In this document: positions 37,321 through 50,300 of the stretch, in pieces
Position numbering within the stretch: the first letter of the stretch is position 1
How the letters are laid out: the number at the start of each line of letters is the position of its first letter
NCBI GenBank assembly: GCA_003024785.1
Contig: PUQB01000074.1
Location: 248,001 to 312,000 of the forward strand
Reading direction: 5' to 3'
DNA from: Selaginella tamariscina
Taxonomy: Eukaryota; Streptophyta; Lycopodiopsida; Selaginellales; Selaginellaceae
DNA length: 64,000 nt
Notes under the pieces: generated by a model
What the model was told of the DNA's origin: nothing
The model's database searches: none
Seen by the model: the letters and a program-made list of their open reading frames with translations, nothing else
Position numbers and translations under genes: made by a program

Positions 37321-37501
37321 TGAGATAACTTTGCTTTACTGTATTGAGGCACATATATATAAAAGATACACTTATATGTGCATGTTACAAATGTTTTTCC
37401 CACTTCAATATATTCCTACTTGTGATTGCAAGATATATATAGTAAAGCAGAATATATATATATATTCTTTTTAATATTATATAAAAGTATAATAATATCA
37501 T

Positions 37502-40500
37502 GTTGGATTATGTGTATAATCCGAAGTATTGGTGGGAGACTCATGGAGTTGATGAGGATGTGCCTATGTGGGACCATGCAACTGGAACTGCGAACCTCTT
37601 CTGTAAGCAAGTGGATTATAATGTTGAGTACCAAAAGGAGTTCGAGAGGATTGAAAATAGTCCCTATGCTTTGAGAGATGAACTAGGAGAGATTAAGGAG
37701 CTCCTCAAGCTTGGCAGGAGTCAAAAGAGAAGCTCGGATGGAACATGACACTTTAGGAGTAGTGATCACCATCATGTGAGTAGAGCCGAGCAACAGTTCT
37801 TTAAGAAGAAGCCTCTTCATGAGTTTGATGGCTGTGGATAAAAGATTAAAGATTTTGTCTCAAGCTTATAGATTTCAAGCAAGGGAATCTCTCACTTAGA
37901 GACTACATCAATAAGATGAGAACATTAATCGTTCACGATCCTGAGATGTCATTCATTTTTCAATGTGACTACTTCATTGACGGACTCAATAGTGCACAAT
38001 TGGTGAATGCATTGGAGAGTTGGAAGAAAGAGTTTAAGACTCTTAATGAGGTAGTGGAAAAGGCATGTGTGGTTGCTACATGGATGGAAATGAGTGCATT
38101 GGCAGCTGAAAAGTGGAAGGTCTGGGAGGACTCTAAGATTGAGGAGTCTCGAACCAAGTTTCAAAAGAGGTATGACAACAATGTTAAGAATTCTAAGCAT
38201 CATGGAAGTAGCAAGAAGTACCAAAAGTACAAAGATCGCAAGGAGCTAGTTGAAGTCTTGGCAATTGTGGATGCTTTGAGTGTAATGATCCAAATCATTA
38301 CATCCTATCTTCAAGGTTAGAAAAGCCAAGAATGAGAAACATGTAAAGGAAATGGGACGGGAAGAAGTGACTTCTAAGGATCAGAAAACTCTAAGTTTCA
38401 AGGTGTTGTCTAGTATGGTAGCTAGAGAGTTAAGCTAGTATGTGCTTGGGAACACTACTATAGTTGTCTTTGAGGCTAATCATGGCAATCTAATTCACTT
38501 TGAAGGAACGGTCAATGGAGTTCTAGTGTTAGTTTTGTTTAATCATGGTAGCAGTGATGAGTTCATCTCTTCAACGTTGGTGAAGAGATTGAACTTGCCA
38601 ATTAAGATGTACATGGTGGAAGGAGCTGCTACTTCGTCACAAAAGCAAAGTGCATGTGTAAAGCTTACACTTGAAGTTGGAGATGTGTCCTTTAAGGAGC
38701 AATTCTTTTTAGTAGAGCTAAGGTGTTATGATCTCATCCTTGGAATAACTTAGATGGAGAAGTACAATCTATGGCTTGATTGGATTAAGAAGGAGGTAGA
38801 GGTGACTATGAGTGGTTACACTCCCACTTATAAGCTTTTATTGGCTACTGCTTTAAAGAACTCAATGCCTGTTTTGAGGTCATTGGGTGATGAATTTATT
38901 ATGTCCACTTTAAGGAAACTAATGCTACCAATGTGAAGGACGAGTTGACCGCTGGGTTATTGTTCACTAATCAACGGTCAATAGTTTGACCAAGGTGGAC
39001 GTCTGGTCAACTCTTGTTCAGGAGGTTTTGGGGAGTTCGAGGATGTCTTTCCCTCTCATTTACCTACAAGAGTGCCATCATTTTGCGGAGTGGACCATGA
39101 GATTGAGCTTGAACATGATGCTAAGCCGATTTCAAGGAGTTCATATCGTTTAAGCTTCTTGAAGGAGTTGGAGGTGAAGAAACAAGTGGAGGAGTTATTG
39201 GCACAAGGATTTATTTAGTTTAGCAAGTCACCTTATAGAGCTCCGGAATGACGGATTGATGAGGATGTGTATCAATTACTGTACCTTGAACAAGGTGACT
39301 ATAAAGAATAAGTTTCTTATGCCAAGAGCTGATGATTTGTTTAATTGGCTTGCAAGGGTAATGTGATTTATTAAAATTGACTTACAGAGCAGGTACCATC
39401 AGATTGTTGTGAGAGAGTAGGACGTTGCTAAGACAATATTTAGAACTTGACATGGTCATTTTTAGTTTCTTATTATGCTGGTTAGCATAACAAACGCCCT
39501 TGCAACATTTATGCAGTTAATGAATTCCATTTTTTGTCGATTATATCAATTATTTTGTTGAAGTCTTCTTAGATGATATTCTCATCTATAACAAAACTTT
39601 AGAGGAGCATGTGGAACATCTACATCTAGTGCTACAAACTATTAGGGAGAAGAAACTATATGCTAAAGCTCTCGAAATGTGAGTTTGCTAAGAAGAATGT
39701 GGAGTAACTCAAGCATATTGTTTCTAAGAATGGTGTTGTTGTTGATCCTAAAAAGGTAGATGCAATGAGGCATTGGCATGTGCCTAAGAACATGCAAGAG
39801 CTCAGGAATTTTATGGGCTTGGCTAATTACTATCATCAGTTCATTCAATGCTTTAGTCGCTTAACTCTTCCTTTAATATTGTTGATGAGGAAGAATGTTG
39901 TGTTTGAGTGGTTTGCAAGACAAAGTGCAGCATTTGAAGCTTTGAAGACTGCGTTGACAACAACACCAATGTTAGTTCGCTAATGAGAATGAGTCTTATG
40001 AGGTGTACATAATGCATGTGGCTATGCCATTGGAGGAGTTCTTATGCAAGCTAGTCATGTCATTGCTTTTTAGAGTCAAAAGCTAAATGATATGAAGTGT
40101 TGGTACTCAGGAACTTATGGCTGTCATGCATGCCGTGTGCACTTGGAGGCACTATCTACATAATGGACGTCCCTTCAAAGTGTTTATTGATCACAAACCT
40201 TTGAGGCATTTCTTAGATTAGAAGAATTTAAATGTTAGGTAGGTTCGTTGGTCGGTGTTTCTACACGAGTTTTTAGGACTTATGATTGTCCATTATAAGG
40301 AAGAGAAGGAGAAATGGTTGCAGATGCTCTTTCTTATATCAAACAATTGAATGCTATTAGAAGGATCGAAGAAAGTTTGATTTATTTGATTCGCAAAAAG
40401 CACAAGCTAAAGATCTAACTTGTTAGTAGTGTCTTAACAGTTTGGTGAAGCCTTATGCTAAGCAGAATGACTTACTACTATACAAGCAACGCTTGGTAGT

Positions 40501-41600
40501 GCCTAAGATAGCGGAGCTTGTAGCATTAGTCATGCAAGAGATGCATGATAGTCCATTTGCTAGACATGGAGGAGAGGACAAGACGTATGACTTGGTGAAA
40601 CGTCGATTCTTCTAGCCTAACATGAAGGAGGACATTGTAGAGTATGTTTGCACTTGTGCTAAGTGCCAGTCGGTCAAGGCCAAGAGAATAGATTGTTGAT
40701 GCCTTTGGAAGTGCCTCAGGGAAGATGGGAGAGTATCTCTATGGATTTTATTACGCATCTTTCAAGGACACTACATTGGAATGAACAGGTGTGGGTCATT
40801 GTGAATTGCTTGAGCAAATATGCTAAGTTCATTCCTTTGAAGAAGTATGTAACAGTGAAGAAGCTCGCATTAGTGTATCTAATGCAGGTGTATCCTGAGC
40901 ATAGGATGCCAAAGAACATTGTTAGTGACCGAGACAACAAGTTCACTTCACATTTTAAGTGAAGTTCTATAGAGGACTCGACACTAAAGTGAACTTTAAT
41001 AGTGGAGATCACCTGTAGTCAAATGGCTAGATTGAGCGTGTGAACCAAGTTCTAGAGAGGATATGTTGAGAACCTGTGTGGCTGAGAAGCAAGGACAGTG
41101 GGATAAGTTCTTGCCTTTGGCTGAGTTTGCCTACAATAATAATAAGTATAGCTCTCTGAAATGTAGTTCGTTCTATGCTTACAAAAGCAGACATCCTCAG
41201 TCTCCAGCATATGTTGGAATACCTTGGGAAGTGATGAGAGAGGATGTCAAAGCTCATAGCTTGGGTATGGAGATGGAAGAGATACTTCTAACTTGTCAGA
41301 AGAATTTGCTTAAGGCAAGGGGTTGAGCTAAAAGGCTAGCTAATGAGAAGCACACTTACAGACAATTCAATGTAAAAGCAAAGTGTTTGTGCGAGTCATT
41401 TTTGCTTCTTCATTGAAGCATAGTTCTCTACAACCATTGCGGACTGGGAAGTGTGAGAAGCTAAGTCCTTAGTATGCTAGTCCATACGAGATCATTGAGG
41501 AAATTAATGTTGTGTCTTACAAGTTGAGGTTGTTTGAGGGAGTGCAACTACATACTGTGTTTCATGTGAGTCAACTAAAGAGGCCCTTGTACATGGAGAA
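37502..41600 (+). pseudogene. element C gag-pol remnant
   Basis: Gag lies at 37502-38390 (an acidic, aromatic N terminus and TWMEMSALAAEKWK). Protease is at 38490-38760 (LFNHGSSDEFISSTLVKRL; catalytic Asp replaced by Asn). RT is from about 39030 to 39720 (GVDHEIELEHDAKPISRSSY, EVFLDDILIYNKTLEEHVEH). RNase H is at 39760-40340 and integrase at 40480-41260 (SMDFITHLSRTL, NIVSDRDNKFTS, AEFAYNNNKYSSL). Dozens of in-frame stops, many of the TGG/CAG-to-TAG kind, fit long decay by C-to-T mutation. Confidence 0.8.
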
Positions 41601-41721
41601 GTATTAGTACGCTCATTTGAAGAGTCAGGATGTTTAAAGCAACTTGTTTTAAACAAAAAAAATCATCGATGTAAATCTTTGCAAAATGTACATAATTTGT
41701 CCTTGAGGGCAAGGACTTCTT

Positions 41722-41736
41722 CCAAGGGGAAAGGAA
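41722..41736 (+). other. polypurine tract of element C
   Basis: CAAGGGGAAAGGAA directly before the 3' LTR. Confidence 0.7.
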
Positions 41737-41969
41737 TGTTACAATCGTCGAACATTGGTCCATGATCTTGGTCAAAGGTTGACCGTGATTGATCTCATGC
41801 TTAAGCTAATCACATGGGTTTTAAGGAGGCCCTAATTAGGAGACCTTATTTTTGGAGAGCGATTTGGGAGTGGAGTTCAACCTACTGTAGTTTGGGGGTG
41901 AGCTAGTGTGCTCTAAGGTTGGGCGGTGAGTTAGGCAGCATTCATGTATGGTGCCGTAGGAATGTAACA
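41737..41969 (+). repeat. 3' LTR of element C
   Basis: 233 bp, TGTTACA...TGTAACA termini, followed by the target copy ATCAT. Confidence 0.9.
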
Positions 41970-41974
41970 ATCAT

Positions 41975-42493
41975 CATGGCAAGTTTTGATTGCCCCAAAA
42001 GCCATGAAAGACTGAACACATCCCATCAATGTTCTCTTGGTTTATAGCACTTTTGGAGAAAAATGATCATATATTGCATAATTTTGCAAATGTTGAGAAG
42101 AGTTTTTTCACCATGTTCAATAACACTGATTGAAAATACTCAGTGATCAACAAGCTCCACCAATTACACCAAGGTGATAAGTCGGCATCCACCTATGCGG
42201 TGGAGGTTCAAATGCTGGTAGTGGATATTAATGGGATGACAATTCACTCAAGGAGCAATCTTGACACAAGCTTTGAAATAATGTCAAAGACCTCCTTCTG
42301 TGTTAGTAGGATCCAACATCTCTTTTCGACACTATAGCTATGGTTGTTTGGTGCAATAATTGCTTGTTCAATAACTGGTGCAATAAGGGGGAATGGGGGG
42401 GAATAAAGAGAGAGAAACATGTTGATACGTGGAGAATAGATTAACCTTACCCAAGAAATATACATTTATACATATATGTATGTTTGTATGTAT
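41975..42493 (+). pseudogene. retroelement gag fragment plus LTR-like scrap
   Basis: Around 42140-42240 the translation KLHQLHQGDKSASTYAVEV resembles the gag motif 'LRQGxxSVxxYAxEF'. The last part (42414-42470, TGTTGATACGTGGAGAATAG) matches the dispersed repeat at 7806 and 48476. Element D is inserted beside it. Confidence 0.5.
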
Positions 42494-42498
42494 GTATA

Positions 42499-42889
42499 TG
42501 TCAAGCCACGATTCAAGAACAAATAGGTTTGACTTAAGAGCAAGATAAGAACTAGGAATAAGACGAGAATAGGAGGTAAGGAGCAAGACAAGAACAAGAT
42601 AAGAATGATCGTAGAATGACTGGTGTTAATAGTAACTAATTGTACAACAATTAGGTCGGAGCTTTTATGCTCACAACTCCAATAGCTAATCTAGGCATGA
42701 GTTAAAAATATACTCCAAGAGCTAATCTAGTCATGAGTTAAAAATAATGTCCCTTATCCTGTAAGCATATCCTATAGGTATATCCTGTAAGCATATCTGT
42801 AGGTATATTCGGTAGGCATATCCTGTATCCCATATTCTATATCTTGTATCTTGTAGGTTGTATCATGTATTCTGTATTGGGTCGTGACA
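42499..42889 (-). repeat. 3' LTR of element D (391 bp)
   Basis: Same family as the LTRs of A and E but lacking both the RY motifs and most of the pyrimidine repeat array in R-U5. Confidence 0.9.
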
Positions 42890-42900
42890 ACACCTCGTCC

Positions 42901-45900
42901 CTAAGGACGAGTTTCATGAGTCCTGGGACCTAGTTTAGCAGGATAATGTCGATGGAAGGCAGCAACCTTAGAAGAAGCATGGAGTAAATTGAATGTAGGT
43001 TCCCAAGTGCAATTAGTAAGTAAATAACCTTTCCAATCCACTAAGTATTGAAGTTGGCGGTGATAAAGACAAGAATCAAGAATGGCTACAACTTCGTACT
43101 TAGGTTCATCGTTAATGACCACAAGAGGGGGAGGAGAAGAAACACGACCAAGAAGAGAAAAAGGATAATACAACTCCAACAAAGAGGTGTGAAACATATA
43201 ATGAAGTTTCACAGTAGATGGTAACTCTAGTCAGAAAGCTACAGGATTGACCTTAGCCGCAATTTTATAAGGGCCCAATCTTTGAAATTCCAACTTAAAA
43301 AAGCATGTTGGTGCGAATATACCAACAAAGAAACCACCTGAGATCACCAATCTTGTATGCAGGTGATGACTGATGATGAGTATTAGCATGACGCTTGTAC
43401 CGTTCCTATGCCTACTGAAGATCAACTCGAAGATCATCCTGTACATGACGAAGATGCTGGAGATGATCTTATACTGTAGGAGCGGAAAAAGGAGAAGCAT
43501 GAGGAGCAAAGTCAAAACGTGGATGGTAGCCTGCAAGAGCAAAGTGTCTGGCCTATAGATGCGTGAACGAAGTTGTGTGTAAGCAAACTCCGCCATAGGA
43601 AGAAGGTCCAACTAGTTGTCCTATTAGTAACTGATGAAGCAACGAAGATATTGTTCCAAGATCTGAATCGTGTGTTCTGACTATCTATTAGTTTGTGGAT
43701 GATATCCTGAAAAAAAGATTCGTTTTAACTTGTAAAATCCAGAGAAGCTCTCGCCAAAATCTGGACATGAATTGTGAGCCTCGATCATAAACAATGCTCT
43801 CAGGAAAACTATGATGTCAGAACACTTCGCGAATCACCAACTCAGTAGTTGTTTGGCCTGTAACCATCTTGTTACATAGTAAGAAATGAGCATGTTTGGT
43901 GAAACGGTCAACCACCACAAGAACTGCATCAAATCCACGAGAAGGAGGAAGATCTGTGAGGAAATCCATAGAAATGAATCTCCAAGGAACAGAGGGAAGA
44001 GGACGAAGAAGACTAGAGGGCGTGTGACGAGGCATTTTTAACCTGTTGCAGGTGTCACAACTCCGTACAAACTTTTCCACAAAACCTCGCAACCCAGGCC
44101 ACCAATAGTTGCAAGTCACCAACTCAGTTGTCTTGGCCACACCAAAATGTCCTATAGCCGGGGTATCATGACAATCCTATACCACACGAGTCATGTAAAC
44201 ACCAACAGGAATGTACATGAGACCTTCTCGGTATAAGAATCCGTCCTGTATGGCAAACAACTTGTAGTCTGTATGGGAACTGGAGGAAGAGGAGCTTGTG
44301 ATGTCAGGATTAATGTGTGAGAACACATTCTTTGTCAAGTCGTCTGTAGCCAATTACAAACGGATGTTCTATAAAAGTGTTGAATTTGCTAGAGCCTGAT
44401 GAACCTGTAGTGCCGCAAGCCAAAATCGATCAGGACCCAACAACACTTGCTTTTGATAGTCATATGCAGGATCGCTTGGGGTCGGTGCAAGGTAAAAGCA
44501 CCTAGACAATGCATTCGCTTTGCCATTCTGAAAACCAGGCATGTAGACGGTGACAAAATCAAAATGTGATAGAAATTCTGCCTACCTAGCCTGTCACCGA
44601 CTAAGAACTCGAGGTTCTTATGATCCATAAGAACTTGTACAGGATGCACAACACCTTCCAAGAAGAGCTGCCACTCCTGAAACAAATCCATAATGGCCTT
44701 GAGTTCCTTGTCATAAATCTTATAATTGATCTCCGCCAAAAGGAACTTACGAAAGTGATACAAGATGGAGTAACTTGCCTTCTCCAACTTGTGATAAGAT
44801 AGAACCTACTAGAAAGTCCGAAGCATCTGCTTCAACGAAGAAGGGACGAGAAGGATTAGGATGTGCTAAAATTGGAGCTATCGTGAAGGCATCCTTAAGT
44901 GCTGTGAATGCATGTTCCACCTTGTCGGACTAAGAGAAATCCCCTATGCGTTTGATGAGTTCCGTAAGCGGAAGTACGTGCTTGGAGAAGTCCTACATGA
45001 ATCGCATGTAGAAATTTGCAAAGCTAAGGAAACATTGTACGTCTCGTATAGACTTAGGCCTCTCCTAGTCCACGACAGTCTTCACTTTGTGCATGTCCAT
45101 TGAAACACCAGTAGGAGAGACGATGTAGCCCAAGAATTCCACAGTATCCCTGTCGAAAAAACACTTCTCCAACTTCGCATATAGGCCATGCTCACGAAAC
45201 TTCTGTAGAACTAGTTCTACATGCTTGTCATGTGCTGCCTGGTTCTTGGAGAAAATCAGGATGTCATCGAGGTAGATCACCACAAATTGATCCAAGAAGT
45301 CATGAAAGATGTCGTTCACCATGTGTTAAAACACGGCTGGGGCATTTGTAAGTCCGAAAGGCATCACCGTGTACTCGAAGTGTGCATACCTTGTACGAAA
45401 GGCAATCTTTCACTCATCGCCTGGACGAATCCGTACAAGATTGTAGGCCCCTCGTAAGTCAATCTTCGTAAATACCTTTGCTCCTCATAGCCGATCGAGA
45501 AGTTTTAGAATCAATGGCAACGGGTACTGGTTCCGGATGGTGATTTGATTCAAACCCCTGTAGTCCACAACCAAATGCAAACTCTCATCTTTCTTTTTGA
45601 CAAAGAAAATAGGTGCTTTTGTAGGGGACTTTGAGTGACGAATGAAGCCGGATGCCAAGTTGTCCTTAATGTACTGGCGAAGAACTTTTAATTCTATAGG
45701 TGACAGTGCATAAATTGATTCGAACGGTGGAGTCTTCCCTTTCGTAATATCGATAAAACAATCGTAGGACTTGTGAATAGGAAGAACTGCAGCCTTGTGC
45801 TTATCAAAAACATCATGAAATGAGTGGTACTTGGATGGCAGGGAAGAAGTAGGAGAAGGAGAGTGAAAAATAGGAGAGTCGGATACAGGAGAGGGAGAAG

Positions 45901-46740
45901 AGGACGTAGGAAAGCAAAAAGATGAAAAGGAGCAGGATCAGTGACAAGTTCATGCATAGTAGTAGTAAGAATGTGGAGAGGAGAAGAGGGGAGATGTGGA
46001 ATGAAAAAGAGGAAGGATCTTAGGGAATAGAACAGAAGAAGAGTAATGAAAAGAGACAGGATTGGGGAAAACCTATGCTGATGTTGACGAGTGTACAGAA
46101 TTGGAAGAATCTTGTACAGAAGTATATGAATGTACAGGAGTGAGGAGAGCATGCGAATGTGCTAACGAACTAACAGGAGGTGGATCCTGTTGAGGAGGAA
46201 CCTTTGACACTGATACAGGATTAGAAGAACCCTCTACAAGAATTCGTGAACTTACAGGAGTGGAGAGAGCCTGTGGATGTGTTGATGAACTGACATGAGG
46301 TGAATCCTATCAAGGAGGGATCTTCAACACTGATACAGGAACATGCATGATCAATCATGTAGCTTGTGCTGCCTCAGACACTAAGGTCATATCCTGCACG
46401 TAGGAAGGTACAAGATTGATCCTGGCTGCCGGAGAGAAAAACTTGAGCGTTCTAGACCTCCAATCGATTTGAGGATTTGCAACCATGAATCATGGCATGC
46501 CTAAAACTATGGGAATCGTCCAAGTCTTGATCAAGTTGAAAGAAATTGAACAATTGATTATGCTATGGGTGCAAAAGAGAGGTAGCATGGGTAACTGTGC
46601 CAGGAGCAATCAGACGATCATCTACAACCTCTACAGGAATTGCACGCTTCAACTTTACCATTAGAATGCCATGCTGAGCTGCAAAATTGTCATTCATGAA
46701 AACATGCATTTGCACTAGTGTTTAACATGGCAGACTCCTT
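42901..46740 (-). pseudogene. element D pol with C-terminal chromodomain
   Basis: Chromodomain 42930-43110 (YEVVAILDSCLYHRQLQYLV, TWEPTFNLL). Integrase 43590-44160 ([40 protein letters not shown]). RNase H 44400-44880. RT 45065-45560 ([19 protein letters not shown], so the YLDD box is intact). A low-complexity spacer rich in Pro, Ser and Thr is at about 45790-46360. A protease remnant is at about 46480-46740. Many stops. Confidence 0.85.
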
Positions 46741-46810
46741 GAGCTCTCTAAGAAACTTGAGTGATTGAATGGTGTGAGCAGCACCAATGGAGCTTGTGCC
46801 TTTGCGGCTC

Positions 46811-47756
46811 CTAAACAAAGTGTTTTTTCGATTGAACTTTAGCTTCAGCTTCAAGCATCTTGAACTTCATGGCTTTAACAGGACATTTTGCCACCTTGTG
46901 TTCTACTTTACCACAATACAAGCATAAGTTCTCACTGCGACAACATTGCTTCTTAGCAGCTGAAAGTGGGCCACACTTGTATTTGTCAACCTCCATAGGA
47001 ACTACTTCAGAAGATGTCGTAGGAACATGTGCTACAGCTACAGGATTGGCTTGCAGGAACTGTTAACGGGATTTTTCCTAACAGTGCTCAAACAAATGGT
47101 TGTCGCAGTGAACAGCTTGTTGCATGATCTCTGCTAAGGTTTGGGCATCCGATAACGTAAGGAGAAGGTCCTTCATGTCATCCCTCAACCCAAAATAGAA
47201 GTGTTTAATCAATGCAATCTAGTCCCATAGAATGTTCGTGCAAAGTTGCTGAAATTCGGATGCATAAATGAATACTGATCAAACACTTGTGCGAGCTTTG
47301 TTAACTTCGTGCATGCGGAATGGTACTTATCAAAAGGCATGCACGAATCCTTCAAAGTCTTTCATCAATGGGTCGTCATGCTCCAACAAAGGAGCAACCC
47401 AACCCGTGGGGATCCAACTAGTAAGGATGCCAAAAGGCCAAACTTTTGTGCATCAGTTGAGTAGCAGCGTGGTTGCATGTGGATCAAAAGCTTGATCTAA
47501 TTTAGAAAACCTTGGAAATCGACGCAATTGCCACCGAATTTTCCGACATGCTAATCTTCAGTTCCAAAAAAGAGTTCGATGGAGAGGAAACTACGGATGC
47601 TTGAAAGAGAGCCTGCCCAGCAGCCTTGGAGGATGCATCAGTAGCTGCATGCGCCGTGTTGGTGGAACCTTGCAGATATATGACCACTTGGTGCAAAATG
47701 ACCAGCTCATGAAGCAACATTTGGTGCTCGCGTTGAAATTGGTTAAAATCTGCCAC
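46811..47756 (-). pseudogene. element D gag with CCHC zinc knuckle
   Basis: Starts at 47756 (MADFNQFQREHQMLLHELVI), about 90 nt after the 5' LTR. The knuckle is CLYCGKVEHKVAKC (CX2CX4HX4C) at about 46890-46935. The middle is frameshifted. Confidence 0.85.
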
Positions 47757-47834
47757 GATATATGAAAAAAGGAGGAAAACGAAGGAAAAGAACCAAAAAA
47801 AAAAGTAACTGGGAATCGGAGAGCTATGAAATGA

Positions 47835-47845
47835 GTTATTATCAA
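47835..47845 (-). other. putative self-primer binding site of element D
   Basis: The plus strand reads GTTATTATCAA, two bases from the LTR end. The LTR itself (47974-47984) carries the sense GTTATTATTAA at the expected transcript start. The RNA would pair with this site at 11 positions, one as G-U. No tRNA-like TGG site is present. Confidence 0.5.
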
Positions 47846-47847
47846 AC

Positions 47848-48223
47848 TGTCAAGCCACGATCCAAGAGCAAAGGGCTTGACTCAAGAGTAGGACAAGAAC
47901 TAAGAATAAGACGAGAATAGGAGGCAAGGAGTAAAACAAGAACAAGACAAGAATGATCGTAGAATGACTGGTGTTAATAATAACTGATTGTACAACAATT
48001 AAGTCGGAGCTTTTATGCTCACGACTCCAATAGCTAATCTAGGCATGAGCTAAAAATATACTCTAGAGCTAATTTAGTCATGAGCTAAAAATAATATCCC
48101 TTATCCTGTAGGTATATCCTGTAAGCATATCTTGTAGGTATATTCTATAGGCATATCCTGTATCCCGTATCATGTATCTTATATCCTAAGGTCGTATCCT
48201 GTATTCTGTATCGGGTTGTGACA
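47848..48223 (-). repeat. 5' LTR of element D (376 bp)
   Basis: Partner of 42499-42889, with clear point divergence between the two. Confidence 0.9.
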
Positions 48224-48365
48224 GTATATATATAAATTGTGTAACAAAGAATATTCCATAAGTTCATGCTAAAAAGACGTTGTTCACCAAACACTCTTTT
48301 TGCTATGTTCGTATACAATATATATTCATGTAATTATAATATATAATTGTTATTCATTTCTAGTT

Positions 48366-50200
48366 TGACATATATATACATATACATACACACGTAAAAC
48401 ATATGATATATATATATATATTACAAACCACACATATATATGTGTGTGTGTATGTGGAATTAAACAAAAATAACTTGTTGGGATGCGCGGAGAATAAATT
48501 AAACCTACCCAAAGAGACCTAACAAGATTTGATTTTCCCATCTTCACTATAAAATCCCCTCAAATTCCCATGAATCTCGTCTATACACATACATGCATTG
48601 TTGGGGAATGATTAAGAGCGAATTAAGTACCTAAAGAGATGAACAACCATCACAAACGCTTGAAGAACAAGAACAATTATGCAATCTATATATATGAAAA
48701 TCTCGAGTTGCACAAAGCTGCCATATCCAAGTTAGATGCAATGGTGACACCATAGACCAAGGCTCACTAACCTTGGCCAAAGCCTGATTCACTTATGGAC
48801 GGCTTAGATGACACATATAATTTTTTTAATTAAAGACATTTAGTATTTTCTATTATTTAATTGACCTGGCTTAGTTCGTAAAATATAAGGTTTTTTAATC
48901 ATAGTTGTGGGTTTGAGTTCTCCAATTGGTAATATATTTTGTTTGTGAGTTGCATATTTCTTATGATTAAGTAGTGGACAGTATATCACTCTTCTTTTGT
49001 TTCTCACTATCTCCCATAGTGGAAGTCTATAGGACATATACATGTACTTGATTTTACAATGCATTTTTTCTCTCTTGTTTCTTTCTCACACACACTAGTA
49101 TACATATATATATATTTTTAAGATGCATCTCTTCTCTCTTATTTCTCTCTCACACACCCCATATGGATGGTCTCTCACACACACCCCATAAGTTAAACAT
49201 TATGTAATAATATATTATATTAAACATTATGTAATCTAGAAAAATATATATATTATTATGATAAATCAAAATATTCTTCCTTCCTACCACTAATAAAACA
49301 AGAGTTATTTACAAAGTATAAAACTCTTCATAATTTAGTTATAGAGTATGACATATTATCAAAGAACATATACCATGGTGAAATATAAATATAATTTAAA
49401 TAAAAAATTAAATAAAATGTTTTATTACTATATTTGAATGAACTATAATATAATTTTATACATGTTACAAACCCTAAGACCATCATGGACCCTTAGTACT
49501 TCCTATAGTATTTTGGTCAAAACATTTATACCCTAATATTTATAAAATTCGATATAGTTTTTTTACTTTGTTTATCTTGGAGAGCTCTCCACGTTGTCTC
49601 AATTGATGGGCACGTCTCCCAGCCTCATGCTTACACAATGAGGTATCAAGAAACAACGGTCTCCATGTAGAATAGGAATCACTTGCCCAAATAATAAAGG
49701 TCCATCTTCTTTAATTCATCTAGGTTCCATTTCATCCACACACATTTCCAAGCTATTCCACACTACAATTCCAAAAGCAACATTTTTATGCAAAGCATTG
49801 GTAAACAATGGGGCAAATGCCAACTTCATGAACCAACAATTTGCAACTATATACAAAATTCTTTGACAACCCATAGGATCAATCAAGGTGATTGATGGCC
49901 ACCCTATCATCTCTGGCATCGTCATCATGAGTATGAATTCTTGAACGTTACAACATTTGTGTTCCAATGTAGTATTTTGTTCAACATCGTGTCATCTTCA
50001 AAGGCTCCATCCCTTGCCTTACACAATGCCTATCATAGTTCTAATTTGATGGGTTGATTGCCTGGGTAAAGTTTATGGGATATGTGACATATGTGAGAAA
50101 GACCCAAGCGAACCTGAGTCATCATGACCAAGGGCTCTTTCATAAACACCAATTCACCCTTTACCTTGTTGGTTTAAGGAGAGAGGGAAAGGCTCTAATA
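48366..50200. repeat. dispersed LTR-like repeat, copy 2
   Basis: Collinear with 7709-9158 (TGTTGGGATGCGCGGAG at 48476, CTCCCATAGTGGAAGTC at 49011, GATTGATGGCCACCCTATC at 49891). It continues to a tRNA-type primer site at 50203, so 48476-50200 may be one long LTR of about 1.7 kb. No genes are seen. Confidence 0.55.
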
Positions 50201-50202
50201 TT

Positions 50203-50214
50203 TAGTATCAGAGC
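50203..50214 (+). other. degenerate initiator-Met primer binding site
   Basis: TAGTATCAGAGC, 11 of 12 identical to the site of element C. Confidence 0.55.
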
Positions 50215-50300
50215 AATTCTAAGTTCAATTTTCATCAAGGATGAGTTTATGAACTCATGCACCAAGTGAACAAGCTAATCCAACCCATCATTAGTGAGTA

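Larger units (their letters stand above)
37088..41974 (+). mobile_element. full-length but dead Ty3/gypsy element C with 5-bp target duplication
   Basis: LTRs at 37093 and 41737 start TGTTACA; the 3' LTR ends TGTAACA at 41969. The 5 bases outside are ATCAT on both sides (37088-37092, 41970-41974). Internal order is gag, protease, RT, RNase H, integrase. Many stop codons throughout mean it is an old insertion. It has no chromodomain and no similarity to family A/D/E. Confidence 0.9.
42494..48228 (-). mobile_element. full-length Ty3/gypsy chromovirus D with 5-bp target duplication
   Basis: LTRs 42499-42889 and 47848-48223 have TGTCA/TGACA ends. GTATA flanks both sides (42494-42498, 48224-48228), though the site is GTAT-rich and a chance match is easier there. 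The order on the minus strand is LTR, primer site, gag, protease, Pro/Ser-rich spacer, RT, RNase H, integrase, chromodomain, LTR. Frameshifts and stops make it inactive. Confidence 0.9.
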
